Shown: positions 48,001-59,251, counted from the first letter of the stretch. The stretch: 64,000 nt of DNA from Tolypeutes matacus (GCA_026826555.1 JAKSZT010054458.1:4929020-4993019); one strand, 5' to 3'. Program-made: numbers and translations. The notes: generated by a model from the sequence alone, not told the origin.

Positions 48001-49170
48001 TATAAAAATGAGAGCATGTATCTTAACATAAAACAAAATTGACTTCAGAAAAAGTAATATTTTGACAAGGATAAAGATGGATAAAACTGAGTCAATCTAT
48101 CAAGAGACACTAACAATCGAAAACATGTTTGCACACAATAACAGAGCTTTAAAATACATGCTGCAAAAGCTCACAGATCTGAAAAGAAAAATATACAAAT
48201 CCACAGTTATATTGGTGTACTTTAACTCTGTTATTATTTAAAAAGTTGGCAAAAACATTTTAAAAAGGACAACAAATAACTTAATGACATATCAAACAAC
48301 TGGACTTACTTGACATTTATTGAACACTCTCTTTATAACCTGCAGAAACTCATTTTTTTCTAGTGTACTCATATTCACTAAAAAAGTTCACCAAATAGGC
48401 AATTAAAAAATGTTTCAATGAATTTAACAGTATAGTACAATGGAGAGTATGTTCTTTAGCTCACTGGAATTAAATAGAAATTATATATATGGGAACCCCA
48501 AATATTTGGAAATTAATGCACTTCAAAATAACCATGTCAAAGAATAAATCAAGGATGGGGGTATTTAAAAGTATTTTTGAGCTTGATAAAAATAAAACAC
48601 TAAAACTTCAGGGCCCCTTAGGGAAAAATTAGTAGATTTTCATATTTAAATTAGAAAAAAAAGAGAAATGTCTAAATTCAATGATGGAAATTTCTACCTT
48701 AAAAAAATGAGAAGGATGAGGAGGAAAGCAAATCAAACTCAAAGAAATAATAAGTAGGAAATAATAGAGATAAATCTGAAATAAATAAAATAGATAATGC
48801 AAATACAAAAGAAGAAAAAAAATTAAAGCCAGTTCTCTAATAAAAATCAATAAAATTAACTTCTAGATAGTCTAATCAAGATGAAAAGACAGAAAACCAA
48901 AATGAACACTGTCAGGAATTAAAGTAGGGTCATGTCACAGATCCTTCAGATACTGAAATGATAAGAAAAAAATGTTACTAATTAAACTTTGTCAAAAAAT
49001 ATGAGAATCTATTTGAAATGAATAAATTCATTTTGAAAGGAAAAAATATACCAAAAAGTAACCCAAAAAGAAATACCTCTATATCTATTAAGGGTTTAAA
49101 ATGTAAGTTAAGAACATTCTCAGAAAAATAAATGAACAAACAAAAAACTCCAGACTCAGGCAGCTTTTCT
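48001..49170 (+). mobile_element. Old L1 fragment, ORF2 endonuclease to RT start
   Basis: Contains aataacagagctttaaaata, then the linker region (ggaaattaatgcacttc, ggaaataatagagataaa, caataaaattaacttcta), then gtcatgtcacagatcctt, and ends near aaactccagactcaggcag, which corresponds to the PGPDG region. In an L1 this sequence lies upstream of the part found at 47335-48000, so the two fragments are out of order. The minus frame 48629-48850 is a shadow. Confidence 0.55.
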
Positions 49171-49754
49171 GTTGAATTTTAATTTCCTATTTAATTACTC
49201 TGAATATTAGTCAAATGTAGATCCTAATAACTTCTTACTTAAAAAAATATTAATTTTTACCTCAAATTTAAATAAACCTCCTTGTTCATAGAAACTTTTG
49301 CTAACTTCTCTTAATATTATTCATCAAAATTTAGAAAATTAAATTAGTTTTCTATTTATTCAACAAAAATTTATTAAATACTACTCTAGTAGTCTTTGTC
49401 CAATTCACTGAAAATATATCACTGAAAAAAACAGAAAAACACAATAAATATTAACTCATACACTTAACTCCTACACAATACACTTAACTCATAATTAAGT
49501 TATTGTGGGAGGACTCAAACCACAGAAGATAAAGAATAGTTGATATAGAAAATAGATGATAGACATTGCAGCAATATACACTGACAAAAAATACCTGCCT
49601 TCTTGCTTATACTGTTGTGGGAAGAAATAAATAAAATAGTAAAATATATAAAAATGAGTAAATTCTAAAGTGTGTCAGCATATGATTACTTCCACTAACA
49701 TATTGAAAAATAGTGAAAATGTCTGCTGAAAGAAGGAATACGTTCATATTAATG
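49171..49754. other. Unassigned AT-rich spacer
   Basis: Includes a tiny L2-tip-like patch at 49350-49390 (tttattcaacaaaaattta). No gene is seen. Confidence 0.35.
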
Positions 49755-49877
49755 GTCAGTGATTTTAATCATCAGTGAGTTGATTGCATTTATGGCTGAT
49801 TAAATTTATGGTCAACTGAGGTGATTGCCATTAGCAATGAGTGATGTCTCATAAAATCAACTGAAGGATGTATACTT
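49755..49877 (+). mobile_element. Copy C: 5' LTR of ERVL, left part
   Basis: Aligns with copy B LTR around 38939-39056: gattttaatcatcagtgag, ttgattgcatttatggctg and tcaactgaggtgattgcc against the same blocks in B. The outermost start of the LTR is too decayed to place. The LTR is interrupted at 49878 and resumes at 51462. Confidence 0.6.
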
Positions 49878-50518
49878 TGTCAAAAAAGGCTGCAATGCAA
49901 AATATTAGAAATGTTTTGGCTTTTATAGAGGTGATTTTTTTTTTGAAGTAAAAGCTTAGAGTTCTGAGGCTGTGAAATGTCCAAATCAAGGCTCCATCAG
50001 AGGTGTTTTCTCACCAAAATCAGTTGCTATTGTTCCTGTTGTCCAGCCAGATGGGGAAGTAAGATGGCAACCAATCTCTGCTGAAGTCTCTGCCTTCTCC
50101 TCCAGAATCTCCTGTCTCCCAGAGCTCAGCTGTGGGCAGCCAGGCATGGGGCTTGTCTCTTTCCAGGTTTCCTCTATCAGTTTTGGCTGCTCCACTTTCT
50201 TCCCAAGATCAGCTTCAAGTTACATCAGATGATATATATATCATCTCTCTCTGTGTCTCACTCAGCTCTTGGAGCTTCTTGGGTGCTTCTCTTTCCTGCA
50301 GTCCTCTCTCACACATGGCAAGATCAATATAAAACGGTTGCTTCTCTTCCCTCTGTGTCTCCTTGTAAATCAGAGCCAGCAAGATGGCACAGACTCAACC
50401 TGAGTCATGTCTCATTAATGTAGTCCAATCAAAAGGGTCTCATACCGACAAGAATGGATTAGTTAAAAACATAATCTTTCTCTTTTGGACAATGAAAAAA
50501 GAATTTCAAACTGTCACA
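49878..50518 (-). mobile_element. MaLR-like LTR inserted in the copy C LTR
   Basis: About 641 bp from TGTCAAAAAAGG to AAACTGTCACA. It has gcaatgcaaaatattag, gttttggcttttatagag, gaggctgtgaaatgtcc and the terminal gacaagaatggattagtta block, the plan of the other reverse LTRs. The plus frames 49972-50232, 50132-50332, 50229-50423 and 50384-50587 arise from the LTR and have no product. Confidence 0.65.
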
Positions 50519-51260
50519 CTAATGGAGAAAAATCACATAATTACAAAAACTTTTCCAAATTATTTAAAAAGAATAAACATTTCTTAAAACTTTTTGCCAA
50601 TAAGGATAAACTTAATACCAAAACCTAACCAGATCATTATAAGAAATTAGGTCTACAGGGCAAATGTCACTTATGAACAAAGATTAATTTAGAGCATAAA
50701 TTCTAATTTAAATATTTATAGCACAATCAAATACAATATATATATTATACATTAATATTATATATAATATATACTCATATATATGCACATATTATATAAA
50801 ATATATTTATCTACATATTAATTCCAGTAATGCAATATTGACTCAACAATGTAATTTTCCACTTTAAATAAGGAAGAAATAAAAAGTATTTGCTCATGTC
50901 AACATAAAAGAAAAAAATTAAATACAATTCAACTTTAATTCATGTTTAAAAATACACTTATCAAAATGAAAACTAAATGGGAATGACCTTTATTAATAGA
51001 TGATATCTACAAAAATGTATAAATGATATTATATTTGATTGTGCAGTATTGGAATATTTTCCTCAGAAAGGAAGCCTACCACCATCACTTTTTTGAAGAA
51101 TAAAATGTATAAAAATTGGAAGGGAAGAAATAAAATTATCATTATTTGTTGCTACATCATTTTATACATAGAAAGAAAGCATGCACAGATAAACCATAAA
51201 CATTTTAAGCAAATGTTAACTTCACAAGACACAAGAAAATATATATATAAATGATTATAT
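50519..51260 (+). mobile_element. L1 ORF2 remnant and AT-rich palindromic DNA between two LTR pieces
   Basis: At about 50930-51090, L1 RT-region words survive (gatatctacaaaaatgta, gatattatatttgattg, cctcagaaaggaagcctac). A nearly pure A/T stretch at 50735-50820 is self-complementary in places. No intact frame is present; 51039-51254 is a decayed open stretch. Confidence 0.4.
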
Positions 51261-51461
51261 ATATTATAATCAATGATTTCCTGTGTGTCTCTCACTCTGG
51301 GTCTCCATTTTTATTAGATCCAGAGAAAGGCCAAAGATTCAACCAGAATCACATCTCACTGACCTAGTTCAGTTAAAGGATCTTACACTCACAGGAATGG
51401 ATTAGTTAAAAATATAATCTTCCTCTTTTTGGAATTCATAAAAGAACTGCAAGCTGTCACA
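51261..51461 (-). mobile_element. Second MaLR-like LTR piece, partial
   Basis: Aligns with the terminal part of the LTR at 49878-50518: gattcaaccagaatcacatc, ctcacaggaatggattagtt, and gcaagctgtcaca against caaactgtcaca. It has the same orientation and about 200 bp remain. The pair could be the two LTRs of one reverse element whose interior is now the L1-containing 740 bp. Confidence 0.6.
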
Positions 51462-51697
51462 AAAGACTTAAAAGGAGAAGTGATTTCAGCATTCAGAGAA
51501 AGAATTTCCATCTACTTCAGATAGCTAGTTTCTCCTGGGGAAATCATCAAGGACCATCATCAGAGGCCCTGGCTTGTAGCCTACCCTGTGGAATTTGGAT
51601 ATATGCATCCCCACGGTCTCATAAGACAATTTTATTAAAGCTCATAATTTTATAGACATTTCCTGTCAATTCTATTTCCTGAGAGAACTCTAATACA
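51462..51697 (+). mobile_element. Copy C: 5' LTR of ERVL, right part
   Basis: Continues the copy C LTR after the insertion: ttcagagaaagaatttccat, ctagtttctcctgggg, caattttattaaagctcat and the end gagagaactctaataca at 51697. The matching copy B region is at about 39065-39282. Confidence 0.7.
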
Positions 51698-51700
51698 ACT

Positions 51701-51718
51701 TGGTACCGGGAATGGTTC
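51701..51718 (+). other. Copy C: primer-binding site
   Basis: TGGTACCGGGAATGGTTC lies three bases after the LTR end. It starts with TGG, as a tRNA-primed retroelement must. Resemblance to the tRNA-Leu-type site of ERVL is by recall. Confidence 0.6.
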
Positions 51719-52001
51719 TTGAGAAACAGAATCATAAATATTGGATTTCTGAATTGCTTCTGGATTTTTGAAATTGGCTCTCTTCTCTGATTAGATTCAA
51801 GAGCACTATTGACTCTTCCAACAATTAAGAGGCCACTGACAGCACAAGGCATGAGTTGGCAATTCAGATACACAATGTATCACCACTACATATTACCACT
51901 TCCATGCTTATAAGAGATAAGGCTCTGGGTGAAAGTGTTTTGAAACCTTAACACTTTGTGGAGTTAAAAGATACCATGATGTTGGCTGGCTCTTCCTAAG
52001 T

Positions 52002-52935
52002 ATGCTGGATGTAGTTACAAAAGAAAGGGATGAACTGAAGGCTTTAAATATGGAATTTAAACACAATGTGAATCATGTGAAAGTTTCTATGTGTACCCTG
52101 AAAGAAAATCTTATATCTTGCAGCAGCAGACTTGAGATGTCTGAAAATCAAACCCAGGGTCTCATTGTGTGTGTAGCAGAGTTACAATGGAAACTAAAAT
52201 CTCAACATTGTCAGGTGTCTGCTGTTTAAGTAAGGGCATTGATTGGAAAGGAGTGGCATCCTGAAAAATGGGATGGAGACATATAGGTGGATGGATATGG
52301 CAGTGGGGGCAATAAAAGCTTAAATTCTCCTGAGACTTTGCCAGATAAACCTGTAATGGTCTGCCCTGAGGAAAGAGCCACCAGGCCTCCAGCCTTCCCT
52401 ATGGAAATGGCCACCCACCCTCCAATCTTTCCCAAGGAGTCAGCCATCCAACAACCACCCCAAGAGATTAACCCTATCTCACCAGATGAAACTTCAATAC
52501 AATGCCCTGAGGGAACTGGTTTGCTTTCTTGAGAAAGACACTAATAATCTTTCTCATTACACACTCCCACTACCCCTCTTTTATTTCAGATTCATAAGTA
52601 GACTAAAGTCACAACAAGCCCCCAAAGATGAAGTACAAAGTGTAACCCATGAGGAGTGTGCTATACTCGAAAAGAGTTGCATGAGTTTTCCAATTTATAT
52701 AGACAGAAATCAGGGGAATATGTGTGGGAATGTATATTAAGGGTGGGGAATAATGGTAGAAAGAATATGAAATTGGATCAGGTTGAATGTTTTTATATGC
52801 ACCCATTGAGCAGAATGTCTGGATTCAATTTTGTAGCTCAAGGGGTTAGAAAGGGCTCTAATAGTTTGTTCAGGTGGTTAGATGAAACATGGACAAAAGA
52901 TAGCCAGCATTACCTAAGGTCAAAAGGTTAGAATT
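52002..52935 (+). pseudogene. Copy C: ERVL gag pseudogene
   Basis: The first open part (52002-52229, 75 codons) is a heptad-rich segment of the coiled-coil type (KERDELKALNMEF, then LKENLISCSSRLEMSE). A proline-rich stretch with PPAFPMEMATHPP repeats follows at 52287-52532. A capsid-like segment then lies at 52656-52931, with a TRKELHEF motif, WECILR and NNG. Frame changes separate the three parts. The Gag zinc knuckle is not evident. The sequence passes directly to integrase near 52936. Confidence 0.65.
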
Positions 52936-53745
52936 GGATAGACATTTCTGAGTCAGTAAAAAACATGAAGATATTTGATTCCCACATGAATGGTTACCAG
53001 TGGATGTCTACAGCAGAGGAAGATTTTAATAATCAAGTGGATAAGATGATGTGTTCTGTGGATAGCAGTCAGCCTCTTTCTCCAGTTGCTCCTGTCACTG
53101 CCCAATGGTCTCATGAACAAAGTGGCCATCATGGTAGGGACGGAGGTTAAGCTTGGGCTCAGCAACATGGACTTCCTCTCACCCAGACCAATCTGGTTAC
53201 AGTCACTGCTGGGTGTGAGTCTGCCAGCAGCAGAGACCCACAATCAGCCTGCAATATGTCACCTAGGCCATCATTCCCTGAAGTGATCAGCCTACCACCT
53301 AGTGACAGATTTGATTAAATTGGACTACATCCATCATGGAAAGGACAGCAATTTATTCTAATTAGAATAACACATACTCTGAATATGGGTTTGCCTTCCT
53401 TGCACACAATGCTTCTGTCAAAACTACCATCTATGGTCTTACCCACTCTCTTATCTACTACTGTGATATTCCATACAACATTACTTCTGAACAAGGAGCC
53501 CTCTTTACAGCAAATGATTCATGGGAATAGGCACATGCTCATTGAATTCACTGGTCTTATCATGTTTCCCAACATCCTGAAGCAGATGGATTGAAAGAAC
53601 AGTGGAATGGCCTTTTAAGACTCAATTATCATGCCAAGTAGGTGACAATACCTTGTAGGGCTGAGGCAAAGTTCTCCAGGAGACTGTGCATGCTTTAAAT
53701 CAGTGTCCACTCTATTGTGCTGTTTCTCCTCTTGCCAGAAGGTAT
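52936..53745 (+). pseudogene. Copy C: ERVL integrase pseudogene, joined to gag by deletion
   Basis: Aligns nearly word for word with copy B from 37155: aaaaaacatgaagatattt, agcagaggaagattttaata and caatggtctcatgaacaaag. Protease, RT and most of RNase H, which copy B partly keeps at 36034-37150, are missing here. Stops break the integrase frame, and the open pieces 52965-53150, 53086-53286 and 53385-53594 are fragments of it. The minus frame 52953-53243 is a shadow. Confidence 0.7.
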
Positions 53746-53754
53746 GGGTTCAAG

Positions 53755-54057
53755 AATCAAGGGGAGTAGCACCATTCACTATTACCCCTAGTTGTCCACT
53801 AGGAAAACTTTTGCTTCCTGTCCCTGCCATCTTAAGCTCTGCTGGTCCACCTGTCTTAGCTCCATGAGGAGTGCTTCCACCAGGAAACACAGCAATGATT
53901 CCATTGAACTGGAAGTTAAGATGGCCTCCTGGCCACTTTGTGCTTCCATGTGTCTGAATCAACAGGCAAAGAAGGGAATTACTGTTGAACTCTTTGTGGA
54001 ACTTCCGTATAGTTCCAGGCTTGCTGGCTCCCCTACATAATATGGATTTGTGCTTCA
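53755..54057 (+). pseudogene. Copy C: dUTPase remnant
   Basis: Corresponds to copy B 37975-38195: gaaaacttttgcttcctgtc, cttaagctctgctggtcca, gattccattgaactggaag and gaatcaacaggcaaagaagg. The C-terminal part, including motif 3 seen in copy B, is cut away at about 54057, where LTR sequence begins. The minus frame 53750-54067 (105 codons) is antisense to it. Confidence 0.6.
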
Positions 54058-54150
54058 CAACAGTCACATAAGAAAATTCTATAAAATCTCATACTATTCA
54101 CAGATATCTCCTGTCAGTTCTATTTCCATGGAGAACCCTGATTCTCTCCA
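54058..54150 (+). mobile_element. Copy C: end of 3' LTR only
   Basis: Reads agaaaattctataaaatctc, cagatatctcctgtcag and catggagaaccctgattct, the last ~90 bp of the LTR as in copy B 39206-39278. The polypurine tract and most of the LTR were deleted together with the dUTPase C-terminus. Confidence 0.6.
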
Positions 54151-54999
54151 CATACAGGGAGCTATGCAGGTGTTAGGGCACATCATTCCAGGCAAAGACA
54201 AATTCAGTATAAGATAGTCAATGTGATTGGAATGAAATGAGCTAAGGTTAAGTGTTAGGACAGGAAAAAATATTTTCCTAGACAATTGAAGCCTACTTGT
54301 AATTAGAAGGTACATTTTCACATGTCTCCTATCTGATCCTCTTAAAAATCCTATTCAAATTTTATTGTTCCTAATCATGTTATTTTCTTTGTCATGCTTT
54401 TCCTATCATATCATTGTTCAATATTCTTCACTTTTTTCACATACTTGTCATATAGAATTCAACCATTCTGCCTTAAGTTCTTTTGTATACAATCCTAATG
54501 CCTTAGCTTAGTTTTATGGGGACTATTATTTCTTTCTATCATATCAAATATATATTGCACCTTATTATTCCCTTTCTTACATCCAATGTTACAGTCATAA
54601 CTGTGAATTTGATATTGTCACAATTTGTCCAATGTTGTTTCTATTTCTTAAGACAGCAATTATATTTGTGTTTCAATGCAATATCGCCACTTATTTTTGT
54701 CTTACAAGATATTTCACAGTCAACTAACCCATAAACCATTCAAAATTCAAAATTTTAGATTTTTTTGATGCCTCAATTTTAACATCTATAATAAATAATA
54801 TCTTGCCATTAGTCCTAAACATTAAAACATGTTTAAAAATATCTTAAAATGCTTGACCTATGTTGTATAATTCATATAATTTGGTTTTCTTTCCTTCTTT
54901 TCTGATTATTTTAGCATTGAATAATTCCTAGCTTTATGGCATATATAATCAACTGCCATGCATTTTTGCTTGTTGTTTGCTTTGTCTTTTGTACCCCCA
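54151..54999. other. AT-rich DNA, no recognised feature
   Basis: No repeat or gene is recognised. The frames 54094-54321 minus and 54516-54734 plus are unsupported. Confidence 0.4.
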
Positions 55000-55112
55000 A
55001 TTGCATAAGCTCCTCGGTGTCAAATAATTTGTCTCCTACATTTTAATGCCTTTCCCATCTACTCAGCACAGTTTCTTATACATTAATATTCCATAAATGT
55101 TTAGTAAGTGAT
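55000..55112 (+). mobile_element. L2 LINE 3' end
   Basis: Order of words: gcataagctcctcggtg, aatttgtctcctacat, actcagcacagtttctta, cattaatattccataaatgt and ttagtaagtgat. This follows the L2 3' end (taagctcc, tttgtct, cccagcacagtgcc, caataaatgttt). Old and diverged. Confidence 0.55.
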
Positions 55113-55482
55113 TTAGTGCCAAAAATGTACATGCTTTATTTATTAAACTAGTAAAGGATTGTTCTGTTTTAATATTAAGAATTCTTTGATGAATTATAAA
55201 ATTTTAAGTATTTCACATTTTTAAAATCATATCATCTTTATGGGGGAGAAGGTTCACTGTGTAGTTCCATGGATTTTAAAAATTTTTATTCTGTTACCAT
55301 ATATACAATTTAACTTATCCCCCTTAAATCATATTCAGATCTATATCTTAAGTACTAATGAAAATCAATATTCATACTCAATTAATTATAAATTACAGAA
55401 GCATTACAGACTAACAATATACATTTTTGAGAAAACAAGGAAATTCATTTTCTCTCATGTTCTAGATTAAATGTTTCTTGTA
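55113..55482. other. No recognised feature
   Basis: AT-rich spacer between the L2 tip and the Tigger1 transposon. The plus frame 55240-55470 is unsupported. Confidence 0.4.
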
Positions 55483-57850
55483 CAAGCATACCTTGAAGAT
55501 ATTGTAGGTTCAGGTCTAGGCCAACATAATAAAGTGAATATCACAATAAAGCTAGTCACACTTTTTTTTCCAGTGCATATAAAAGTTATTCTTACACTAT
55601 ATTGTAATCTATTGAATGTGAAATAGCATTATGCACCTAAAAAACAATGTACATAACTTAGTTTGAAAATACTCTAATGCTAAAAAATGCTAGTCATCAT
55701 CTGTGCCTTCAACGAATTTTAATATTTTTGCTGATGGAGATCTTGCCTTGATGTTGATTGCTGCTGACTGATCAGGATGCTGGTTGCTGAATGTTGGTGT
55801 GGTGGTAGCAATTTCTTAAAATAAGACAACAATGAAGTTTGCCACATTGACTAACTCTTCCTATTATGAAAGATTCCTCTATAGCATGTGATGCAGTTTG
55901 ATAGCATTTAACCCAAAGTAAAACTTCTTCCAAAATTGGAGTCAATTCTCTCAAAACCTGATCCTGCTTTATCAAATAAGCTTACCTAATATTCTAAAAC
56001 GTTTATTGTCATTTTAACAATGTTCACAGCATCTTAACCAGGAGTAGATTCCATCTCAAGAAGCCACTTTCTTTGTTCATCCTTAAGAAGTAACTTCTCA
56101 TCCATTAAACTTTTATTATGAAATTTCCCCAATTCAATCACATCTACAGACTCCATTTCAAATTCTAATTCTCTTACTATTTCCACAACATCTGCAGCTA
56201 CTTCTTCCACAGAAGTCTTGAAACCCTCAAAGTCATCTATGAGAGTTGGAATCAACTTCTTCCAAACTCCTATTAATGTTGGTGTTATGACCTCTTCTTA
56301 TGAATCACAAATGTTTTTAATGTCATCTAAAATGTTGAATCTTTTCCAAAAGGTTTTCAATTGACTTTTCCCAGATATATCAGAGGAATCACTAAGTATG
56401 GCAGCTATATCCTTACAAACTGAATTTCTTATATAGTAAGACTTGACAGTCAAAATTATTCCATGATACAAATATTGCAGAATGGAGGTTGTGTTAGTAG
56501 GCATGAAAACAACAATTCTGTTGTAATCTCCATCAGAGCTTTTGGTTGATCAGCTTCATTTACAATGAGCAACAATATTTTGAAAGAGACTTTTTTTAGC
56601 GCAAGGTCTCAACAGTGGGCTTAAATATTCAGTAAACTTTAATTAAACAGATATGCTGTCATTCAGTCTTTCTTCTTCCATTTGTAGGACACAGGCTGAG
56701 AAGATTTAGTGTAATTCTTAAGGGACTCATGATTTTCAGAAAAGTAATTGAGTATTGGCTTCAACTTAAAGTCACCAGCTGCATTATCCCCTAACAAGAC
56801 AGTCAGCCTATCTGTTTAGGCTTTGAACCCAGGCATTGACTTTTCCTCTCAAATAATGAAAGTCTTAGATAGCTTCTCTCCCAAAAGAAGCCTGTTTACC
56901 CTACATTGAAAATCTAGTTGTTTAATCTAGTTGCATTCATCAATTATTTTTGCTAGATCTTCTATATAACTTGCTGCATCTTCTGTATCCACACTTGTTG
57001 CTTCACCTTTTACTTTTCTCTACAAGGGGATGACTATTTTCCTTAAACCTCATTAACCTACCTCTGCTACCTTCAATCTTTTCTTCTATAACTTCCTCAC
57101 CTCTCTCAGCCTTCATAGAATGATGATGTTTAGTGCCTTGCCCTTGATTAGGCTTTGGCTTAAGGAAATGTTATGACTGGTCTGAACTTCAATCCAGACC
57201 TTTAAAACTTTCTCCATATCAACTATAAGACTGTTTCACTCTTATCTTTATTGTGTCCACTGGAATAGCAGTTTGAATTTCCTTCAAGAACTTTTTCCTT
57301 TGCCACTTCACTGTTTGGCACAAGAGGCATATCTTCCAATATGTCTTTCTCACTAACCTTAATTATTTCTAGCTCTTGATTTGAAATGAGAGAAGAGTGA
57401 CTCTTTCTTTCACTTGAATACTTAGAAGCTATTATAGGATTATTAATCGGCATACTATCAATATTATTGTGTCTCAGGAAACAGTGAGACCCAAAAGGAG
57501 GGAAAGAGATTAGGAAATGGCCAGTCTGTGGAGCAGTCAGAAAATTTATTGATTAAGCTTGCCTTCTTACATTGGCATGGTTCATGGCACACCAAAATAA
57601 TTACAATAGTAATATCAAAGATCACTTATAACTATAATAGATATAATAATAATCATAATAATAAAGTTTGAAATATTGTGAGAACTACCAAAATGTGACA
57701 GAGAGAAATGAAGTGAGACATTCTGTTGGAATAATGGTGTCCATAGTCTTGCTAAATGCAGAGTTAACACAAACCTTTAATTTATTAAAAAATATGTATA
57801 TATCTGCAAAGCACAGTAAAGCAAAAGCACAATAAAATAAGGTATGCCTA
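55483..57850 (-). mobile_element. Tigger1 DNA transposon, near full length (2.37 kb)
   Basis: Terminal inverted repeats: caagcataccttgaagatat at 55483 and ggtatgccta ending at 57850, with a TA at the left flank (55481-55482) as Tc1/mariner-pogo elements require. The length is close to the ~2.4 kb of Tigger1, and I recognise its text throughout, including both subterminal regions with caataaag-type repeats (55530-55555, 57815-57840). It lacks large deletions, which is unusual for this old family. Confidence 0.88.
55700..57453 (-). pseudogene. Tigger1 (pogo-type) transposase pseudogene
   Basis: Read on the minus strand from 57453. The first open part (57453-57223) starts MPINNPIIASKYSSERK and covers the N-terminal pogo/CENP-B-like DNA-binding region. 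Further open pieces are 56504-56298, 56255-56034 and 55975-55772. Near 56805-56735 a D-N-A-A-G-D-F-K-L-K-P block is visible, which lies in the DDE catalytic domain of Tigger transposases. Many stops and frameshifts separate these pieces, so no active enzyme is encoded. Known role of the family: cut-and-paste transposition at TA sites. Confidence 0.8.
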
Positions 57851-57899
57851 TGTCTTATAAGTATGATGTTAACTATATTTTCTCATAAATGTTCATTAT

Positions 57900-58652
57900 G
57901 TTTGAAGAATTTGCTTCACATGCTCATTTTGCTGGAAGTTTTATCATGAACATTTGTAAAATACCATCAAATACTTTTTCATATTTGTTGAGATAATCTT
58001 ACACATTTTTTTTCTGTTTCAGTCTGTTAATAAATTACATATATATTTTTAATGTTAAATCAGACATTAATTCCTGGTTTAAGTCATACTTCATACTTTG
58101 TCATGGTGCGTTATACTTTTTTTATTACACCTGGAAATATTTGCTAAAATTTTATTGACAATTTTTTTTCTATATTCATGCAAAATGTAGTTCTGTAGTT
58201 TTTCTTTTCCGTTTATCTCTTTGTCTGGCTTTGGTAATATGGTATGTGTGCTTCATTAAAGCATTTGAGTGTGTTTTCTCCTGTTCCATTTCAGAAAGAT
58301 TTTATATAGAATGGATATTTTTTGTTTTTTAATACTTGTCAGAATACACCATTGAAAACTTCCAGACCTGGGAATTTTCTGTGTATGAGTAGGTGGTTTT
58401 ACCATGAATTCAATTTATTCAAGTCTATTTGTCCTGATGACTTATTTTTGGATGATTTTTGTTACCTGGTATATCTCAAGAAATCTACCCATTTTACATG
58501 AATTTTAAAAGTTATGGCATAAAGTTTTCAAATTATATGCTTACTATCATGTTATAGCATGAATTGTAATCAGTGATATTCCCTCTCCCGTTACTAGTTT
58601 TGGGACTTTGTATATTCTATTTTTTATTTTACTCATGAATATGAGTTTTAGA
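57900..58652 (-). mobile_element. Reverse L1 ORF2, RT region (left part)
   Basis: Reverse-sense L1 RT text: ccatcaaatactttttcata, cattaattcctggttta, atctctttgtctggctttgg, ccagacctgggaattttct and gttttgggactttgtatatt. It is interrupted at 58653 and continues at 59252. The L1 3' end is absent. Confidence 0.6.
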
Positions 58653-59251
58653 TGTTATGTGAAAGTTCTTTGGGTGATGAGATATAAACCCAAAGAGCCA
58701 GCCAGCTAGCTGAGAATGCATGAAAGGATAGCTTCATTAGATTAAAGGTCCTGGAGAGGGAGACGGGATAATGAGGGTATAGTGGCTCCATGCTTACCTC
58801 TCCCAGCCTCCTCTGAGGGTCTTTGGAGGAGTGGGGAGGAAGCACATGTTGTTTCTGGACTCTTGCCTTTTTATGATCCAGAAGGGAGGAGTTGGGCTTT
58901 CCCACAAACACTGGGTATTGGAAGTTTCAAACAGTATAGAAAGAAAAGCAGAAACAGCAAGGGCTATTTGGAGAAGTAGAAGGCAGCTTTTACTAACCAA
59001 TCACATGGAGAAAATGGTCTTGCTAATAAACTATGCAGCATGAAATGGCACAAGTGGGCAAGGGGCCATGGAGAAGAAGTGGCAGGGGCTGTTCAGAAAG
59101 GCTCTGGCAGCTCTTACCATCTCAAACCTTATAAAGGTGCAGGCCTTGATGATTGCAGTTATAGTGAGGGAAAGGCTAACTGGGTTGGAAGTGCAAAAAG
59201 GAAACAAAAGAATAAGTCAAATATAATTCCTTTATACCATTATGGTATGGC
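58653..59251 (-). mobile_element. Unclassified ~600-bp insertion inside a reverse L1, possible LTR
   Basis: GC content is well above both flanks. The left edge is TGTTATGTGAAAG at 58653. On the minus strand it ends TTTCACATAACA and contains a TATA-like ataaaaaggc (reverse complement of about 58866-58875) and a second tataaagg near 59130 on the plus strand. These fit a solitary LTR on the minus strand, but the right edge, a target duplication and a partner LTR are not clear. Short frames on both strands (58648-58911, 58782-58979, 58794-59000, 58831-59043, 59040-59282) show no known domain. Confidence 0.35.
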
